From contig CAVRRZ010000001.1 of assembly GCA_963723745.1 (NCBI GenBank), forward strand, positions 744,001 through 808,000: a stretch of DNA of 64,000 bases, read 5' to 3'. The notes under the pieces were generated by a model, which was not told the DNA's origin, did no database searches, and worked only from the letters and a program-made list of their open reading frames with translations. The DNA is from CAVRRZ01 sp963723745 (GTDB lineage Bacteria; Actinomycetota; Actinomycetes; Mycobacteriales; Geodermatophilaceae). This document shows positions 25,701 to 32,622 of this stretch, piece after piece (the first letter of the stretch is position 1; each line of letters starts with the position of its first letter). The position numbers and the translations under genes were made by a program.

Positions 25701-26625
25701 GCGCCGACCGACGGCTGGCTCGGGTCTCGGTCAGCCACTGGTGCTGGGCGTCGGCCACGATCATCGAGCCGTCGGAGAAGTGCACCTCGTAGCAGGGCCG
25801 ACCGTTCATCACGTCCGTGGCCGCCACGACGGTCGTCGGTCGCCCGTCAGAGCCGAGGACGCGGTCGCCGACGCGGACCTGCCCCATGCTCGTCCAGCCA
25901 GACGGAGTAGCGATCGGAGTATCCAGCGCCAGTGCCTTGCCTACACCCGGACGTGCCGCGATGACGATCATCTGGCCGGCCTGTAGGCCGTTGGTCAGCT
26001 CGTCGAGGTCGCGGATGCCGGTGGGCACGCCGCGGGCGGTGCCGCCGCGGGAGGCGATCGCGTCGAGCTCGTCCATCGTCGGCTGCAGGATGTCCTCGAG
26101 GCGCGAGTAGTCCTCGCTCATCCGCTTCTCGGTGACGTCGTAGATCTCCTGCTGGGCGCGGTCGACGATGTCGTCGACGTCGCCCCGGCCGCCTGCGGCG
26201 CCGTAGCCCAGCTGCACGACGCGGGTGCCGGCCTCGACCAGGCGACGCAGCACGGCCTGCTCGGCCACGATCGCGGCGTAGTAGCCGGCGTTGGCCGCCG
26301 TCGGCGTGGACTGGATGAGCGTGTGCAGGTAGACCGCGCCGCCCATCTTGGACAGCTGGTCGGTGCGGTTGAGCTCGGCGGCGACGGTGATCGCGTCGGC
26401 CGGCTCGCCGCGGCCGTAGAGGTCGAGGATGCAGTCGAAGATGACCGAGTGCGCCGGCCGGTAGAAGTCGTTGCCGTGCAGCACCTCGACGACGTCGGCG
26501 ATGGCGTCCTTGGACATCAGCATGCCGCCGAGCACCGACTGCTCGGCCGCCACGTCCTGCGGCGGCTGCCGGTCGTACTCCGGCGCCGTCGCCTGCGGCC
26601 TGCTGAACTCGTCGGCCACCGCCAC
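22720..26625 (-). CDS. dnaB: Replicative DNA helicase DnaB with two inteins
   Basis: A 1301-codon frame. The mature helicase is 456 residues (1-230, 650-816 and 1243-1301), the normal DnaB length. DnaB unwinds DNA ahead of the replication fork as a hexamer. Intein 1 (residues 231-649) interrupts Walker A between GVGK and STL; intein 2 (817-1242) lies between SDLRESG and SIEQDAD. Walker B is LVVIDYLQLM and motif H4 contains QLNRGSEQR. Without splicing the helicase cannot bind ATP, so splicing is essential. The start is GTG at 26625 with GGGGG upstream. It lies next to rplI, as in other actinobacteria. Confidence 0.97.
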   Translation of the reverse strand: MAVADEFSRPQATAPEYDRQPPQDVAAEQSVLGGMLMSKDAIADVVEVLHGNDFYRPAHSVIFDCILDLYGRGEPADAITVAAELNRTDQLSKMGGAVYLHTLIQSTPTAANAGYYAAIVAEQAVLRRLVEAGTRVVQLGYGAAGGRGDVDDIVDRAQQEIYDVTEKRMSEDYSRLEDILQPTMDELDAIASRGGTARGVPTGIRDLDELTNGLQAGQMIVIAARPGVGKALALDTPIATPSGWTSMGQVRVGDRVLGSDGRPTTVVAATDVMNGRPCYEVHFSDGSMIVADAQHQWLTETRASRRSAQQAATGYNRYRNQRTFAEVRTTEEIARTVRLATKDGGLNHSVTNCAPLELPEADLPLPPYALGVWLGDGTSAAAHFTSADPEIAMHIEADGLVVVPTNVDRRYALRLPFRAEPEARPCPMCGKLFVPRTSQVQTCGKTCGKTCGGRLRASGGVGRRATCPDCGGPSSGMAQCQACRDETGTVVGRLRTLGVLGNKHIPTTYLRASLAQRRALLAGLLDTDGTVAPSGVVQFAVTNRRLAEDARELIAGLGHRVRMSTKRVRGRSEDSSTCYTLTFSTDDEVFRLERKKLVHKERGARSFTARGARFITEVRPIASVPVRCIQVDAPDSLFLAGRSFIPTHNSTLGLDIARSAAVKNHQATCIFSLEMSKHEITMRLLSAEAKVPLHHMRAGSLSDEDWSKLARRMGEVADAPLYIDDSPNMTMMEIRAKARRLKQRNDLKLVVIDYLQLMTSGKRVESRQQEVSEFSRALKLLAKELEVPVIAMSQLNRGSEQRQDKKPMLSDLRESGCLTADTRILRADTGAEVTMGELFESGEKDVPVWSLDDNLRYVRRHLTHVFSTGRKPVLQLTTSSGKTVRATANHPFLTFDGFRPLGELAPGDRIAVPRHVPAPDRMTVWEDEKAVLLAHLIGDGSFVKRQPLRYASIDEANLRAVTAAALHFGVVAVRDEYAAARCTTLRLRAPFPLTHGKQNPIAAWLDELGLFGLRSHEKFVPEPVFSLPKKQIALFLRHLWATDGSVTVNKNGRGGRVYYASTSRQLVDDASRLLLRFGISCRIRRVKKTGYRDGWTLDISGCDDQRRFLGEIGVHGARGESAERLLEIVRGVSGNPNVDTIPVEVWNRVRDVLAEQGMSHRAFAAAMNSAFCGSTMWKHAPSRERLGRIAEILGDSDLEMQAVNDLLWDEIVSVEQGAVEEVYDGTVLGGHNFVAEGIVVHNSIEQDADMVMMIHREDMYEKESPRAGEADIMLVKHRNGPTANVTVAFQGHYSRFVDMAT
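22900..24177 (-). other. Intein 2 in DnaB (RESG/S site), class-1 type with LAGLIDADG nuclease
   Basis: A 426-residue intein. It begins with Cys (CLTADTRI), has the block B motif TANHPFLT and ends VVHN before Ser, so all class-1 splicing residues are present. LAGLIDADG-type motifs LLAHLIGDGS (about 116) and HLWATDGS (about 222) flank the nuclease core. The insertion point after LRESG is a site used by DnaB inteins in mycobacteria and other bacteria. The nuclease may still be active, which would allow homing. Confidence 0.93.
24679..25935 (-). other. Intein 1 in DnaB (Walker A site), class-3 type with LAGLIDADG nuclease and zinc ribbons
   Basis: A 419-residue intein. It starts with Ala instead of Cys/Ser and ends IPTHN, with Ser as the next extein residue. 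Block B has HQW (Trp67), block F has RCIQ (Cys398) and block G has Thr in PTHN; this is the Trp-Cys-Thr set that defines class-3 inteins. The homing-endonuclease motifs LGVWLGDGT (about 140) and LAGLLDTDGT (about 291) are present. Between them lie cysteine pairs CPMC, TCGKTCGKTCG, CPDC and CQAC, which look like zinc ribbons. A 12-bp DNA repeat (25271-25304) encodes the CGKT units. Confidence 0.93.
25271..25304 (-). repeat. 12-bp tandem repeat inside intein 1
   Basis: Two full 12-bp units (25271-25282, 25283-25294) and a 10-base partial unit are identical. In the reading frame they give repeated CGKT residues in a cysteine-rich segment of the homing endonuclease, so the repeat adds evenly spaced cysteines. 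Confidence 0.85.
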
Positions 26626-27320
26626 CGATGTACCCCCATCTCCTCGCCGGAGGCGCCCCCCGGCCCGCCCGGGTCGGAGGTGACCGGGAGCGATGGCGGG
26701 GGAAGCGCCGACCTCGAACGCCTGTTCGGGTCATTGCTACCGCCGGGCACCGACAACTTCGCGCCCGGCGGTAGCTGAGGACGAACCTAGGAAGCGCGAG
26801 CACCCCGCGTCCAACACCGCTGTGCACGCCGATCTGCACAACTTGTGGACAAGTCGGTGGATACGTGCGAGTCGACATGTGGAGACGGCGGGGGACAGCC
26901 GTGGGACATCTCCCCGTTCCCCCCTCGTCACCTGCGTCGGAACCGCCCACCGGCTGTGGACGGCAGAAAGTCGCCAACTATTTTCGCGATCCACGCCACT
27001 GTGTCGGCGGGCCGGTCGCCGCGGTCACGCCACCAGGGTCAACCCCGACGAAGCCCGGTCGCACGACTGGCAGCTGTCCACATGTCGACCGGGCGCGCAG
27101 GCCGCCCGGACGGAGTGCCCGCCGGTGAGCGGCCGGGAGCCGCTCACCGACGACGGTCGGTCGTCGGCCGGTCACGCGGGGTTGGGCAGGACGGGCGGCG
27201 CCCACAGCTGCCCACGGTGCCGCCGTGCGGCTGCTGGACGCTCCGGACGTCCCCGAGGCACCCTGGGACGTCGCCGGCGAACGGGGGAGCCACTGAACGG
27301 CGCGAGGGGCGCAGAACGGC
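26626..27320. other. Long non-coding region upstream of dnaB with DnaA-box-like sequences
   Basis: About 695 bases with no credible gene on either strand; open frames here are Arg/Pro-rich and lack ribosome sites. The region holds a perfect actinobacterial DnaA box TGTGGACAA (26844-26852, within the palindrome ACTTGTGGACAAGT), a one-mismatch box CTGTCCACA (27074-27082) and weaker copies at 26878 and 26955. A short AT-rich stretch (around 26974-26990) lies between them. Two hairpins are also present: 26736-26775 and 27123-27149 (11-bp stem). It probably contains the dnaB promoter. Confidence 0.5.
26736..26775. repeat. 13-bp inverted repeat upstream of dnaB
   Basis: Arms GCTACCGCCGGGC (26736-26748) and GCCCGGCGGTAGC (26763-26775) are exact reverse complements with a 14-base loop. 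No gene ends nearby on the plus strand; on the minus strand it lies between rplI and dnaB. It resembles a dispersed intergenic palindrome rather than a regulatory site specific to dnaB. Confidence 0.6.
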
Positions 27321-27357
27321 GCGAGGGACGCCGGACCCTCGGTCCGGCGCCCCTCGC
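27321..27357. terminator. 16-bp hairpin downstream of rplI
   Basis: GCGAGGG and CGCCGGACC (27321-27337) pair with GGTCCGGCG and CCCTCGC (27341-27357), with one mismatch and a 3-base loop. It is the second of two strong hairpins after the rplI stop codon. Confidence 0.6.
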
Positions 27358-27374
27358 TGGTGATGCCATGGAAC

Positions 27375-27430
27375 GGTCCCTCGCAGGCCCCACCGCGAAC
27401 GTGCGGGCGGTGGGGGCGAGGGGTCCTTTG
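27375..27430 (-). terminator. Post-stop hairpin element after rplI
   Basis: Directly after the rplI stop codon the minus strand reads AAAGGACCCCTCGCC and later GCGAGGGACCGTTCC. These pair with each other around an inner CCCCACCGC/GCGGTGGGG stem. A closely related element follows the ssb stop codon at 28152-28217. Confidence 0.65.
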
Positions 27431-27886
27431 TCAGTCCGGGACGACCTCGATCGTCACCTGGGTGGCGACCTCCGGGTGCACCCGCACGGTGACGGTGTGC
27501 TGGCCGGTGGTCTTGACGCTGCTGGGCAGCTCGATCCGGCGACGGTCGAGCTCCGGGCCACCGGCGGCGGTGACCGCCGCGGCGACGTCGGCGGTGGTGA
27601 CCCGGCCGAACAGGCGGCCGCCCTCACCGGCACGCGCCGGAACGCGCACGGTCAGCTCGGCGAGCCGGCCGGCGAGCGCCTGGGCGTCGTCGAGCGAGGC
27701 CACCTCGCGGGCGGCACGCGCCCGGCGCAGCGACTCGATCTGCTTCTCGGCACCCCGGGTGGCCTGGATGGCCAGCCCGCGGGGCAGGAGGTAGTTGCGG
27801 CCGTAACCGCCCTTGACCTCGACGGTGTCCCCGGAGGTACCGAGACCGGTGACCTCCTGGGTCAGGATCAGCTTCATCGTGCTCAT
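27431..27886 (-). CDS. rplI: 50S ribosomal protein L9
   Basis: A 151-codon gene. The conserved N-terminal fold begins MKLILTQEVTGLG, with the RNA-binding GYGRNYLLPRGLA segment, followed by the long connecting helix and the C-terminal domain (HTVTVRVHPEVATQVTIEV). L9 binds 23S rRNA at the L1 stalk base. The ATG at 27886 is used; an ATG three codons downstream is equally possible. It is the last gene of the rpsF-ssb-rpsR-rplI operon, two bases after rpsR, and is followed by two hairpins. Confidence 0.97.
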   Translation of the reverse strand: MSTMKLILTQEVTGLGTSGDTVEVKGGYGRNYLLPRGLAIQATRGAEKQIESLRRARAAREVASLDDAQALAGRLAELTVRVPARAGEGGRLFGRVTTADVAAAVTAAGGPELDRRRIELPSSVKTTGQHTVTVRVHPEVATQVTIEVVPD

Positions 27887-27888
27887 GG

Positions 27889-28125
27889 TCAGCGCGCCGT
27901 CGAGGTGTAGGGCAGCAGGGCCATCTCACGGCTGTTCTTCACGGCCACGGCGACGTCCCGCTGGTGCTGGCTGCAGTTGCCGCTGACGCGGCGGGCACGG
28001 ATCTTGCCGCGGTCGGAGATGAACTTCCGCAGCAGGGTCGTGTCCTTGTAGTCGACGTAGGTCGCCTTGTCCTTGCAGAACTGGCAGACCTTCTTCTTGG
28101 GCTTGCGAACTGGGGGCTTGGGCAC
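27889..28125 (-). CDS. rpsR: 30S ribosomal protein S18 (zinc-binding, C+ form)
   Basis: A 78-residue S18. Cysteines at positions 14, 17 (CQFC) and 51 with His54 (CSQH) form the zinc-binding set of the C+ form. The core YKDTTLLRKFISDRGKIRARR is typical. S18 pairs with S6, encoded two genes upstream, on the platform of the 30S subunit. The presence of the zinc form suggests that a zinc-free paralogue may exist elsewhere under zuR control, as in other actinobacteria. Confidence 0.97.
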   Translation of the reverse strand: MPKPPVRKPKKKVCQFCKDKATYVDYKDTTLLRKFISDRGKIRARRVSGNCSQHQRDVAVAVKNSREMALLPYTSTAR

Positions 28126-28151
28126 CGGGTTCTCCAGAAAAGTAAGGGGAT

Positions 28152-28217
28152 GGAACGGCCCCCTCGCAGGGGCCCGCGCCGAGCGGAGCGAGGCGTGGGA
28201 GGCGAGGGGGTCCTTTC
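28152..28217 (-). repeat. Post-stop hairpin element between ssb and rpsR
   Basis: The minus strand after the ssb stop reads GAAAGGACCCCCTCGCC and ends GCGAGGGGGCCGTTCC, giving a 9-10-bp outer stem. The flanks match the element after rplI at 27375-27430 almost base for base (same ATGGAACGG on one side and GGTCCTTT next to the stop codon). It may attenuate transcription within the operon. Confidence 0.65.
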
Positions 28218-28712
28218 TCAGAAGGGCGGCTCGTCGGACGGACCGGCGGGCGTCGACCAGGGGTCACTGGCTCCGCCGCCGCCACCGAACCCGCCGCCAC
28301 CGCCGCCACCGCCGCCACCGCCGCTGAAACCGCCGCCGCCCTCACCGCGCGCGGCGCGGGTGACCTTCGCGGTGGCGTAGCGCAGCGAGGGGCCGATCTC
28401 GTCGACCTCGAGCTCGACGACCGTGCGCTTCTCGCCCTCCTTCGTCTCGAAGGAGCGCTGCTTGAGCCGGCCGGACACGATGACGCGCGAGCCGCGGGTC
28501 AGCGACTCGGCCACGTTCTCGGCCGCCTGGCGCCACACGTTGCAGCGGAGGAACAGCGCCTCGCCGTCCTTCCACTCCTGCGACTGGCGGTCGAAGGTCC
28601 GCGGGGTCGAGGCCACCGTGAAGTTGGCGACGGCCGCGCCGGACGGCGTGAAACGCAGCTCCGGGTCGGCAGTCAGGTTGCCGATGACGGTGATGACGGT
28701 CTCGCCGGCCAT
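28218..28712 (-). CDS. ssb: Single-stranded DNA-binding protein
   Basis: A 164-residue SSB: an OB-fold (residues 1-115; VIGNLTADPELRFTPSG, NFTVASTPRTFDRQ, FLRCNVWRQAAENVAES), a glycine-rich linker (about 122-148) and the acidic tip DEPPF that recruits repair and replication proteins. It protects single-stranded DNA at the fork. The ATG at 28712 follows the rpsF stop by two bases. It lies in the conserved rpsF-ssb-rpsR-rplI operon. Confidence 0.98.
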   Translation of the reverse strand: MAGETVITVIGNLTADPELRFTPSGAAVANFTVASTPRTFDRQSQEWKDGEALFLRCNVWRQAAENVAESLTRGSRVIVSGRLKQRSFETKEGEKRTVVELEVDEIGPSLRYATAKVTRAARGEGGGGFSGGGGGGGGGGGFGGGGGASDPWSTPAGPSDEPPF

Positions 28713-28714
28713 GG

Positions 28715-29005
28715 TCAGTGGACCTCGGGCCGCATGAGCTTCGTGCGCAGGACCGACTCGTTCAGGTTCAGCTGCCGGTCGAGCTCGCTGACCGCGGCGG
28801 GCTCGGCATCGATGTCGATGACGGCGTAGATGCCCTCGACCTGCTTGTTGATCTCGTAGGCCATGCGACGACGGCCCCAGATGTCGACCTTGCCGACGTT
28901 GCCGCCGGACTTGGTGATGACGGTCAGGAACCGGTCGAGGGAGGGCGCGATCGTGCGCTCCTCCAGATCGGGGTCGAGAATGACCATCAGTTCGTAATGA
29001 CGCAC
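28715..29005 (-). CDS. rpsF: 30S ribosomal protein S6
   Basis: A 96-residue S6. It begins VRHYELMVILDPDLEER and includes GKVDIWGRRRMAYEINKQ and the C-terminal ESVLRTKLMRP. It is the first gene of the operon with ssb, rpsR and rplI. The GTG at 29005 is chosen since GAGGAGGTGGGG stands a few bases upstream and the N-terminus then matches the family; a longer frame to 29137 is not credible. Confidence 0.97.
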   Translation of the reverse strand: MRHYELMVILDPDLEERTIAPSLDRFLTVITKSGGNVGKVDIWGRRRMAYEINKQVEGIYAVIDIDAEPAAVSELDRQLNLNESVLRTKLMRPEVH

Positions 29006-29184
29006 GGAGAACCCCACCTCCTCTGGTCTCAGCGGCCGCAGTGGATCTGCAGCAGGAGGGTCGTACACGCGTCGCGCGCCCCGGCACGTGCCGGAACGCG
29101 CTTGTTCCAGGCTACCAGCGCGGCGGACGGCGCCCACGGACCGTCCACAGGCCGCCGCCGGCCGGACCCGGCGACGGCTCGTCG

Positions 29185-30216
29185 TCAGCGGGAGCGGGAG
29201 GCCTGCTGCGTGCGCACCAGCGCTGCGGTGACGGTGGCCAGCGCGACCACGGCGGCCAGCGCCGCGACGGGCACCTGCTGCGCGTTCGACCCGGACGTGG
29301 TGGCCAGCTGCTCGCCGGCCCCCTCCTCGTCCAGGGCGCCGCCGACACCGGCCAGCTCGCCGAACACCGGCACCGAGGCGCCGTCGTAGCCACCCGGGAG
29401 GCCGCCGCTGCCACCACCGTTGCCCATCGAGCCGGAGGGGACGGAGAAGCGGGTCGGGTCGAAGGCCGCAGCGGCCGCGCCGTTCGAGGCCGCCGCCTTC
29501 GGGGCACCCGAGCCGTCGCCGTAGGTGTACGCGCCCGCGTCGATGGGCTCGGGACCCTCGACGCTCGGGGTGCCGCCGTCGGAGTTCCCGCCGGTGCTGC
29601 CTCCGGTGCCGCCGTCGTCATTCCCCGTGGGTGGCTTCGGCGCCTCCGGGGTCGGGGCCTCGGGGACCTCCACCGACGGCAACGGCGGCACGTTCACGCT
29701 CGGCAGGGTCGGCACGTCGGGGACGACGGTCTGCACCGTGTAGGGGACGGTCACCGGGGCGCCGCCGTCCTTCAGCTTGGTGGCCTTGACCAGGTCGACG
29801 ACCTGGGCGGCGACCGCCGAGGCGAGCCCGCTCTCGGGCGTGACCGTGTAGGTGTAGGTGATCGAGCCGGCCGTCGTCCGCGGGAACGTCCAGGAGGTCG
29901 AGTCGTTCGGGGCGAGCGCGCGCTTCTGGCCGAAGAACGTGACGGCGACATCGGTGCGGATGGTGGCGCCGACCTGGCCCACCAGCGGGACGGACACCGA
30001 CGTGGCGACCGGGGCCACCTTGTTGACGAAGGTGACCGCGCCCCCGGCGTCGACGCTCGCGACGGGCGGCGTGACGTTCTTGATCTCGATGGTGACGGCC
30101 TTCGCGGCGCTCGCGGCCGGCGCCATGGCCACCGAGGCGACCGCCACGCACAGCCAGCCCAGGATCGCCGCGGCGATACCGCGCCGCGCACTCCGACGGA
30201 TCCGACCGTTCGCCAT
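29185..30216 (-). CDS. Secreted, C-terminally anchored protein of unknown function
   Basis: A 343-residue protein with a signal peptide (residues 1-38, ending in APAASAAKA), a beta-sandwich-like domain (about 40-150; VTIEIKNVTPPVASVDAGG and a later TYTYTVTPESG suggest a cupredoxin-like fold), a Pro/Gly/Asn-rich stalk (about 165-290) and a single membrane helix near the C-terminus (about 315-335) followed by Arg residues. This layout suggests a cell-envelope protein exposed outside. Copper-binding His/Cys/Met ligands are not evident, so electron transfer is unlikely. I do not recognise a named family. Confidence 0.7.
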   Translation of the reverse strand: MANGRIRRSARRGIAAAILGWLCVAVASVAMAPAASAAKAVTIEIKNVTPPVASVDAGGAVTFVNKVAPVATSVSVPLVGQVGATIRTDVAVTFFGQKRALAPNDSTSWTFPRTTAGSITYTYTVTPESGLASAVAAQVVDLVKATKLKDGGAPVTVPYTVQTVVPDVPTLPSVNVPPLPSVEVPEAPTPEAPKPPTGNDDGGTGGSTGGNSDGGTPSVEGPEPIDAGAYTYGDGSGAPKAAASNGAAAAAFDPTRFSVPSGSMGNGGGSGGLPGGYDGASVPVFGELAGVGGALDEEGAGEQLATTSGSNAQQVPVAALAAVVALATVTAALVRTQQASRSR

Positions 30217-30355
30217 CTCCGGAAACCTCGCCCTCTCCAACGCCCGACGTCGTGCTCCCCTACCGGGAAGTAACCCCCGTCACGCTGCATCAACGATGAT
30301 GTGACGCACGAGATACGGGTAAACCTCCGACCACGTTCGATCTAGGGTCGGTTCC

Positions 30356-31171
30356 GTGTTCCGTCACCCGATCGGTGTCCACGTCGGCCCAGGCCTGACG
30401 GCAGAGAACGAGCTCGACGACGGGGGACCCCTGGCCCGGGCCGCCGAGATGGACGCCGACGGCGTCCAGATCTTCCTCACCGACCCGCAGAGCTACAAGG
30501 CGCCCAAGCCCCGGCCCGACGCCGACGACCTGCGCGGCAGCGACGTCCTGGTGGTCGTCCACGCGCCGTACATGCTCAACGTCGCGTCCACGAACAACCG
30601 GATCCGGATCCCCGGCCGCAAGCTCCTCGACCAGCACGCGCAGGCCTCGGCCGCGATGGGCGCGCTGGGCCTGGTCGTGCACGGAGGGCACGTGCTGGCC
30701 GAGGACGATCCGGCGGTCGGCATCGACAACTGGCGCAAGACCTTCGCGCGGCAGGCCGACAAGGGCGGGTTCGCCGTCCCCCTGCTGATCGAGAACACTG
30801 CAGGCGGCGGCAACGCCATGGCCCGCGACCTCGACGCCCTCGCCCGGCTGTTCGAGGCCGTCGGCGAGTTCGGCGCCGGCTTCGTCCTCGACACCTGCCA
30901 CGCCTGGGCCGCCGGCTGGGACCTGGAGACGGCGGTGGACGACGTCCGTGCGGTGACCGGTCGCATCGACCTGGTGCACCTCAACAACAGCCGCGACCCG
31001 CACGGCTCGAGCCGCGACCGGCACGCGCCGCTGGCCTCGGGCGAGATCCCCTTCGAGCTACTGGCCGGGGTCGCGCGGGCGGCCGGCGCGCCCGTCGTCC
31101 TGGAGACGCCGGGGGACAGCGCCGCGCACGCCGAGGAGATCGCGGAGCTTCGCTCCGCCCTGCAGGACTGA
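30356..31171 (+). CDS. Endonuclease IV-like TIM-barrel protein
   Basis: A 271-residue AP-endonuclease 2 family TIM barrel. Expected metal-ligand regions are visible: VVVHAPYMLN, GLVVHGGHV, PLLIENTAGGGNAM, FVLDTCHAWAAGWD, VHLNNSRDPHGSSRDRHA and a final PVVLETP. This order matches deoxyribonuclease IV (Nfo), which incises DNA at abasic sites. The GTG at 30356 lies seven bases after TAGGGT (30343-30348), a -10-like element, suggesting a leaderless transcript. Its 3' end overlaps the convergent GT87 gene by 114 bases. Confidence 0.87.
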   Translation: MFRHPIGVHVGPGLTAENELDDGGPLARAAEMDADGVQIFLTDPQSYKAPKPRPDADDLRGSDVLVVVHAPYMLNVASTNNRIRIPGRKLLDQHAQASAAMGALGLVVHGGHVLAEDDPAVGIDNWRKTFARQADKGGFAVPLLIENTAGGGNAMARDLDALARLFEAVGEFGAGFVLDTCHAWAAGWDLETAVDDVRAVTGRIDLVHLNNSRDPHGSSRDRHAPLASGEIPFELLAGVARAAGAPVVLETPGDSAAHAEEIAELRSALQD

Positions 31172-32569
31172 CCGGTCCCGGGCCCCGTCCAGGACGCCTC
31201 CGGCGGGGTCGTCCACTCCCGGCCAGGACGTGCGGACGACGTCGTCGTCGGGGCGGAGGATCTCGCGGACGACGAGCACCATGAGCGCCACCAGGACGGC
31301 GTCGCGCACCAGCACGGCGAGGAAGAACCACTCGACCTCGAGGCCACGGTTGTCGGTACCGAGGTAGTGCAGCATCGTCGCGCCCCACACGAGGGCCTCG
31401 GTGAGCTGCCAGACCAGCAACGCCCGCCAGCGGGGGCGGGCGAGCACCGCCAGAGGCAGCAGCCAGAGCGCGTACTGCGGGCTGTAGACCTTGTTCAGGA
31501 GCAGGAACCCGGCCAGCAGCAGGAACGCGATCTGGGCGACCCGCGGACGCACGGGGGCGCGCAGCACCAGCCACCCCACCCCCGCGGCCAGCCCGAGCAG
31601 GAGGACGGCGACGACCGCGTTGAGCACCGCGGGGGTCTCTCCCTCGGCGAGCGGACCGTCGAAGAGCCGGTGGTCGGTGGCGGTCAGCAGCATGTTCCAG
31701 ATCGACTCCGGATTGGCCCCCCGCTGCCGGCTGAAGGTGAAGAACCAGGCCCAGTTCTCGGGTGCCAGCACGGCCACCGGCAGGTTCACCGCCAGCCAGG
31801 CGACGAATGCGGCGGCGACGGTCCGCAGCCACACCGACAGCCGCCCCGCTCGCAGGCAGAGCAGGAACAGCGCGCCCAGGACCAGCACCGGATAGAGCTT
31901 CGCCGCGATCCCCAGCCCGATCAGGACGCCGGCCAGCACCGGACGGCGGCGCGCCCACGCCCACATCCCGGCGGTGGTGAGGGCAACGGCGAGCAGGTCC
32001 CAGTTCGTGAAGGCGTGCACGAGGAGCACCGGCGAGAGCGCGACCATCGCCGTGTCCCACGGACGGCGGCCGGTCAAGGGCAGTACCGCGCGGGTGACCA
32101 GCAGGGCGCACAGCGACAGCAGCAGGCAGGTGACCACGTAGTAGCTCTGCACCGGCGGCACCGCGGGCAGCAGCGCCACGGCGGAGGCCAGCCCGTCGTA
32201 CCGGCCCGAGAGGGCGGCTCCCAGCGCCATGAGCGCCCCGGTGAGCACCGGGTACTCGACCCGGGCGTCGAGATAGGGCAGCGCACCCTCGCCCTGCCCG
32301 TAGATGCCGAACAGGGGAACGGCGTCGGAGTAGCAGAAGTGGGTGTACTGCCGGGACCCGCTCCAGTCCCCCGCCGCGCACGGCGCCTGCTTGAGCCAGG
32401 CGAGCGCGAGGACGAGCACGGTGAAGGCGAGGCAGACGCGCAGCGGCGTCCAGAACAGCGCCCGGCCGGTCTCCGCGTGCCGCCCCCACGGACCGCCGAC
32501 CGCCTCGCTGGCCTGCCGCACGATCGGGTCCGCCCAGCTCGGGACGACGCGGTCGGGCCGACTGCTCAC
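31058..32569 (-). CDS. GT87-type membrane mannosyltransferase
   Basis: A 503-residue polytopic membrane protein of the GT-C fold (DUF2029/GT87). The first external loop after helix 1 holds acidic residues (LDARVEYPVL), HAFTNWDLLAVAL follows, and a GIAAKLYPVLVLG motif near the middle is typical. Such enzymes add mannose to lipid-linked glycans from polyprenyl-phosphomannose. It lies directly after the PBP gene, as at the mycobacterial ponA1 locus. The GTG at 32569 is the only reasonable start. The last ~40 residues are read through the opposite strand of the endonuclease gene and are not conserved-looking. Confidence 0.85.
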   Translation of the reverse strand: MSSRPDRVVPSWADPIVRQASEAVGGPWGRHAETGRALFWTPLRVCLAFTVLVLALAWLKQAPCAAGDWSGSRQYTHFCYSDAVPLFGIYGQGEGALPYLDARVEYPVLTGALMALGAALSGRYDGLASAVALLPAVPPVQSYYVVTCLLLSLCALLVTRAVLPLTGRRPWDTAMVALSPVLLVHAFTNWDLLAVALTTAGMWAWARRRPVLAGVLIGLGIAAKLYPVLVLGALFLLCLRAGRLSVWLRTVAAAFVAWLAVNLPVAVLAPENWAWFFTFSRQRGANPESIWNMLLTATDHRLFDGPLAEGETPAVLNAVVAVLLLGLAAGVGWLVLRAPVRPRVAQIAFLLLAGFLLLNKVYSPQYALWLLPLAVLARPRWRALLVWQLTEALVWGATMLHYLGTDNRGLEVEWFFLAVLVRDAVLVALMVLVVREILRPDDDVVRTSWPGVDDPAGGVLDGARDRSVLQGGAKLRDLLGVRGAVPRRLQDDGRAGRPRDPGQ

Positions 32570-32622
32570 GCCAGCAGCATGCCGTCGGTCCCCGCCGTCC
32601 GCCTCGTCGGTCCTCCGCCCCG

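Noticed and set aside
25929..25960. Loss of DnaB function because Walker A reads GVGKALALD
   Set aside because: The ALALD residues belong to the intein; the ligated exteins restore GVGKSTLGLD.
26693..27910. Open frame of ~405 codons between dnaB and rplI on the plus strand
   Set aside because: It is Arg/Pro/Gly-rich, overlaps rplI on the other strand, crosses hairpins and has no ribosome site.
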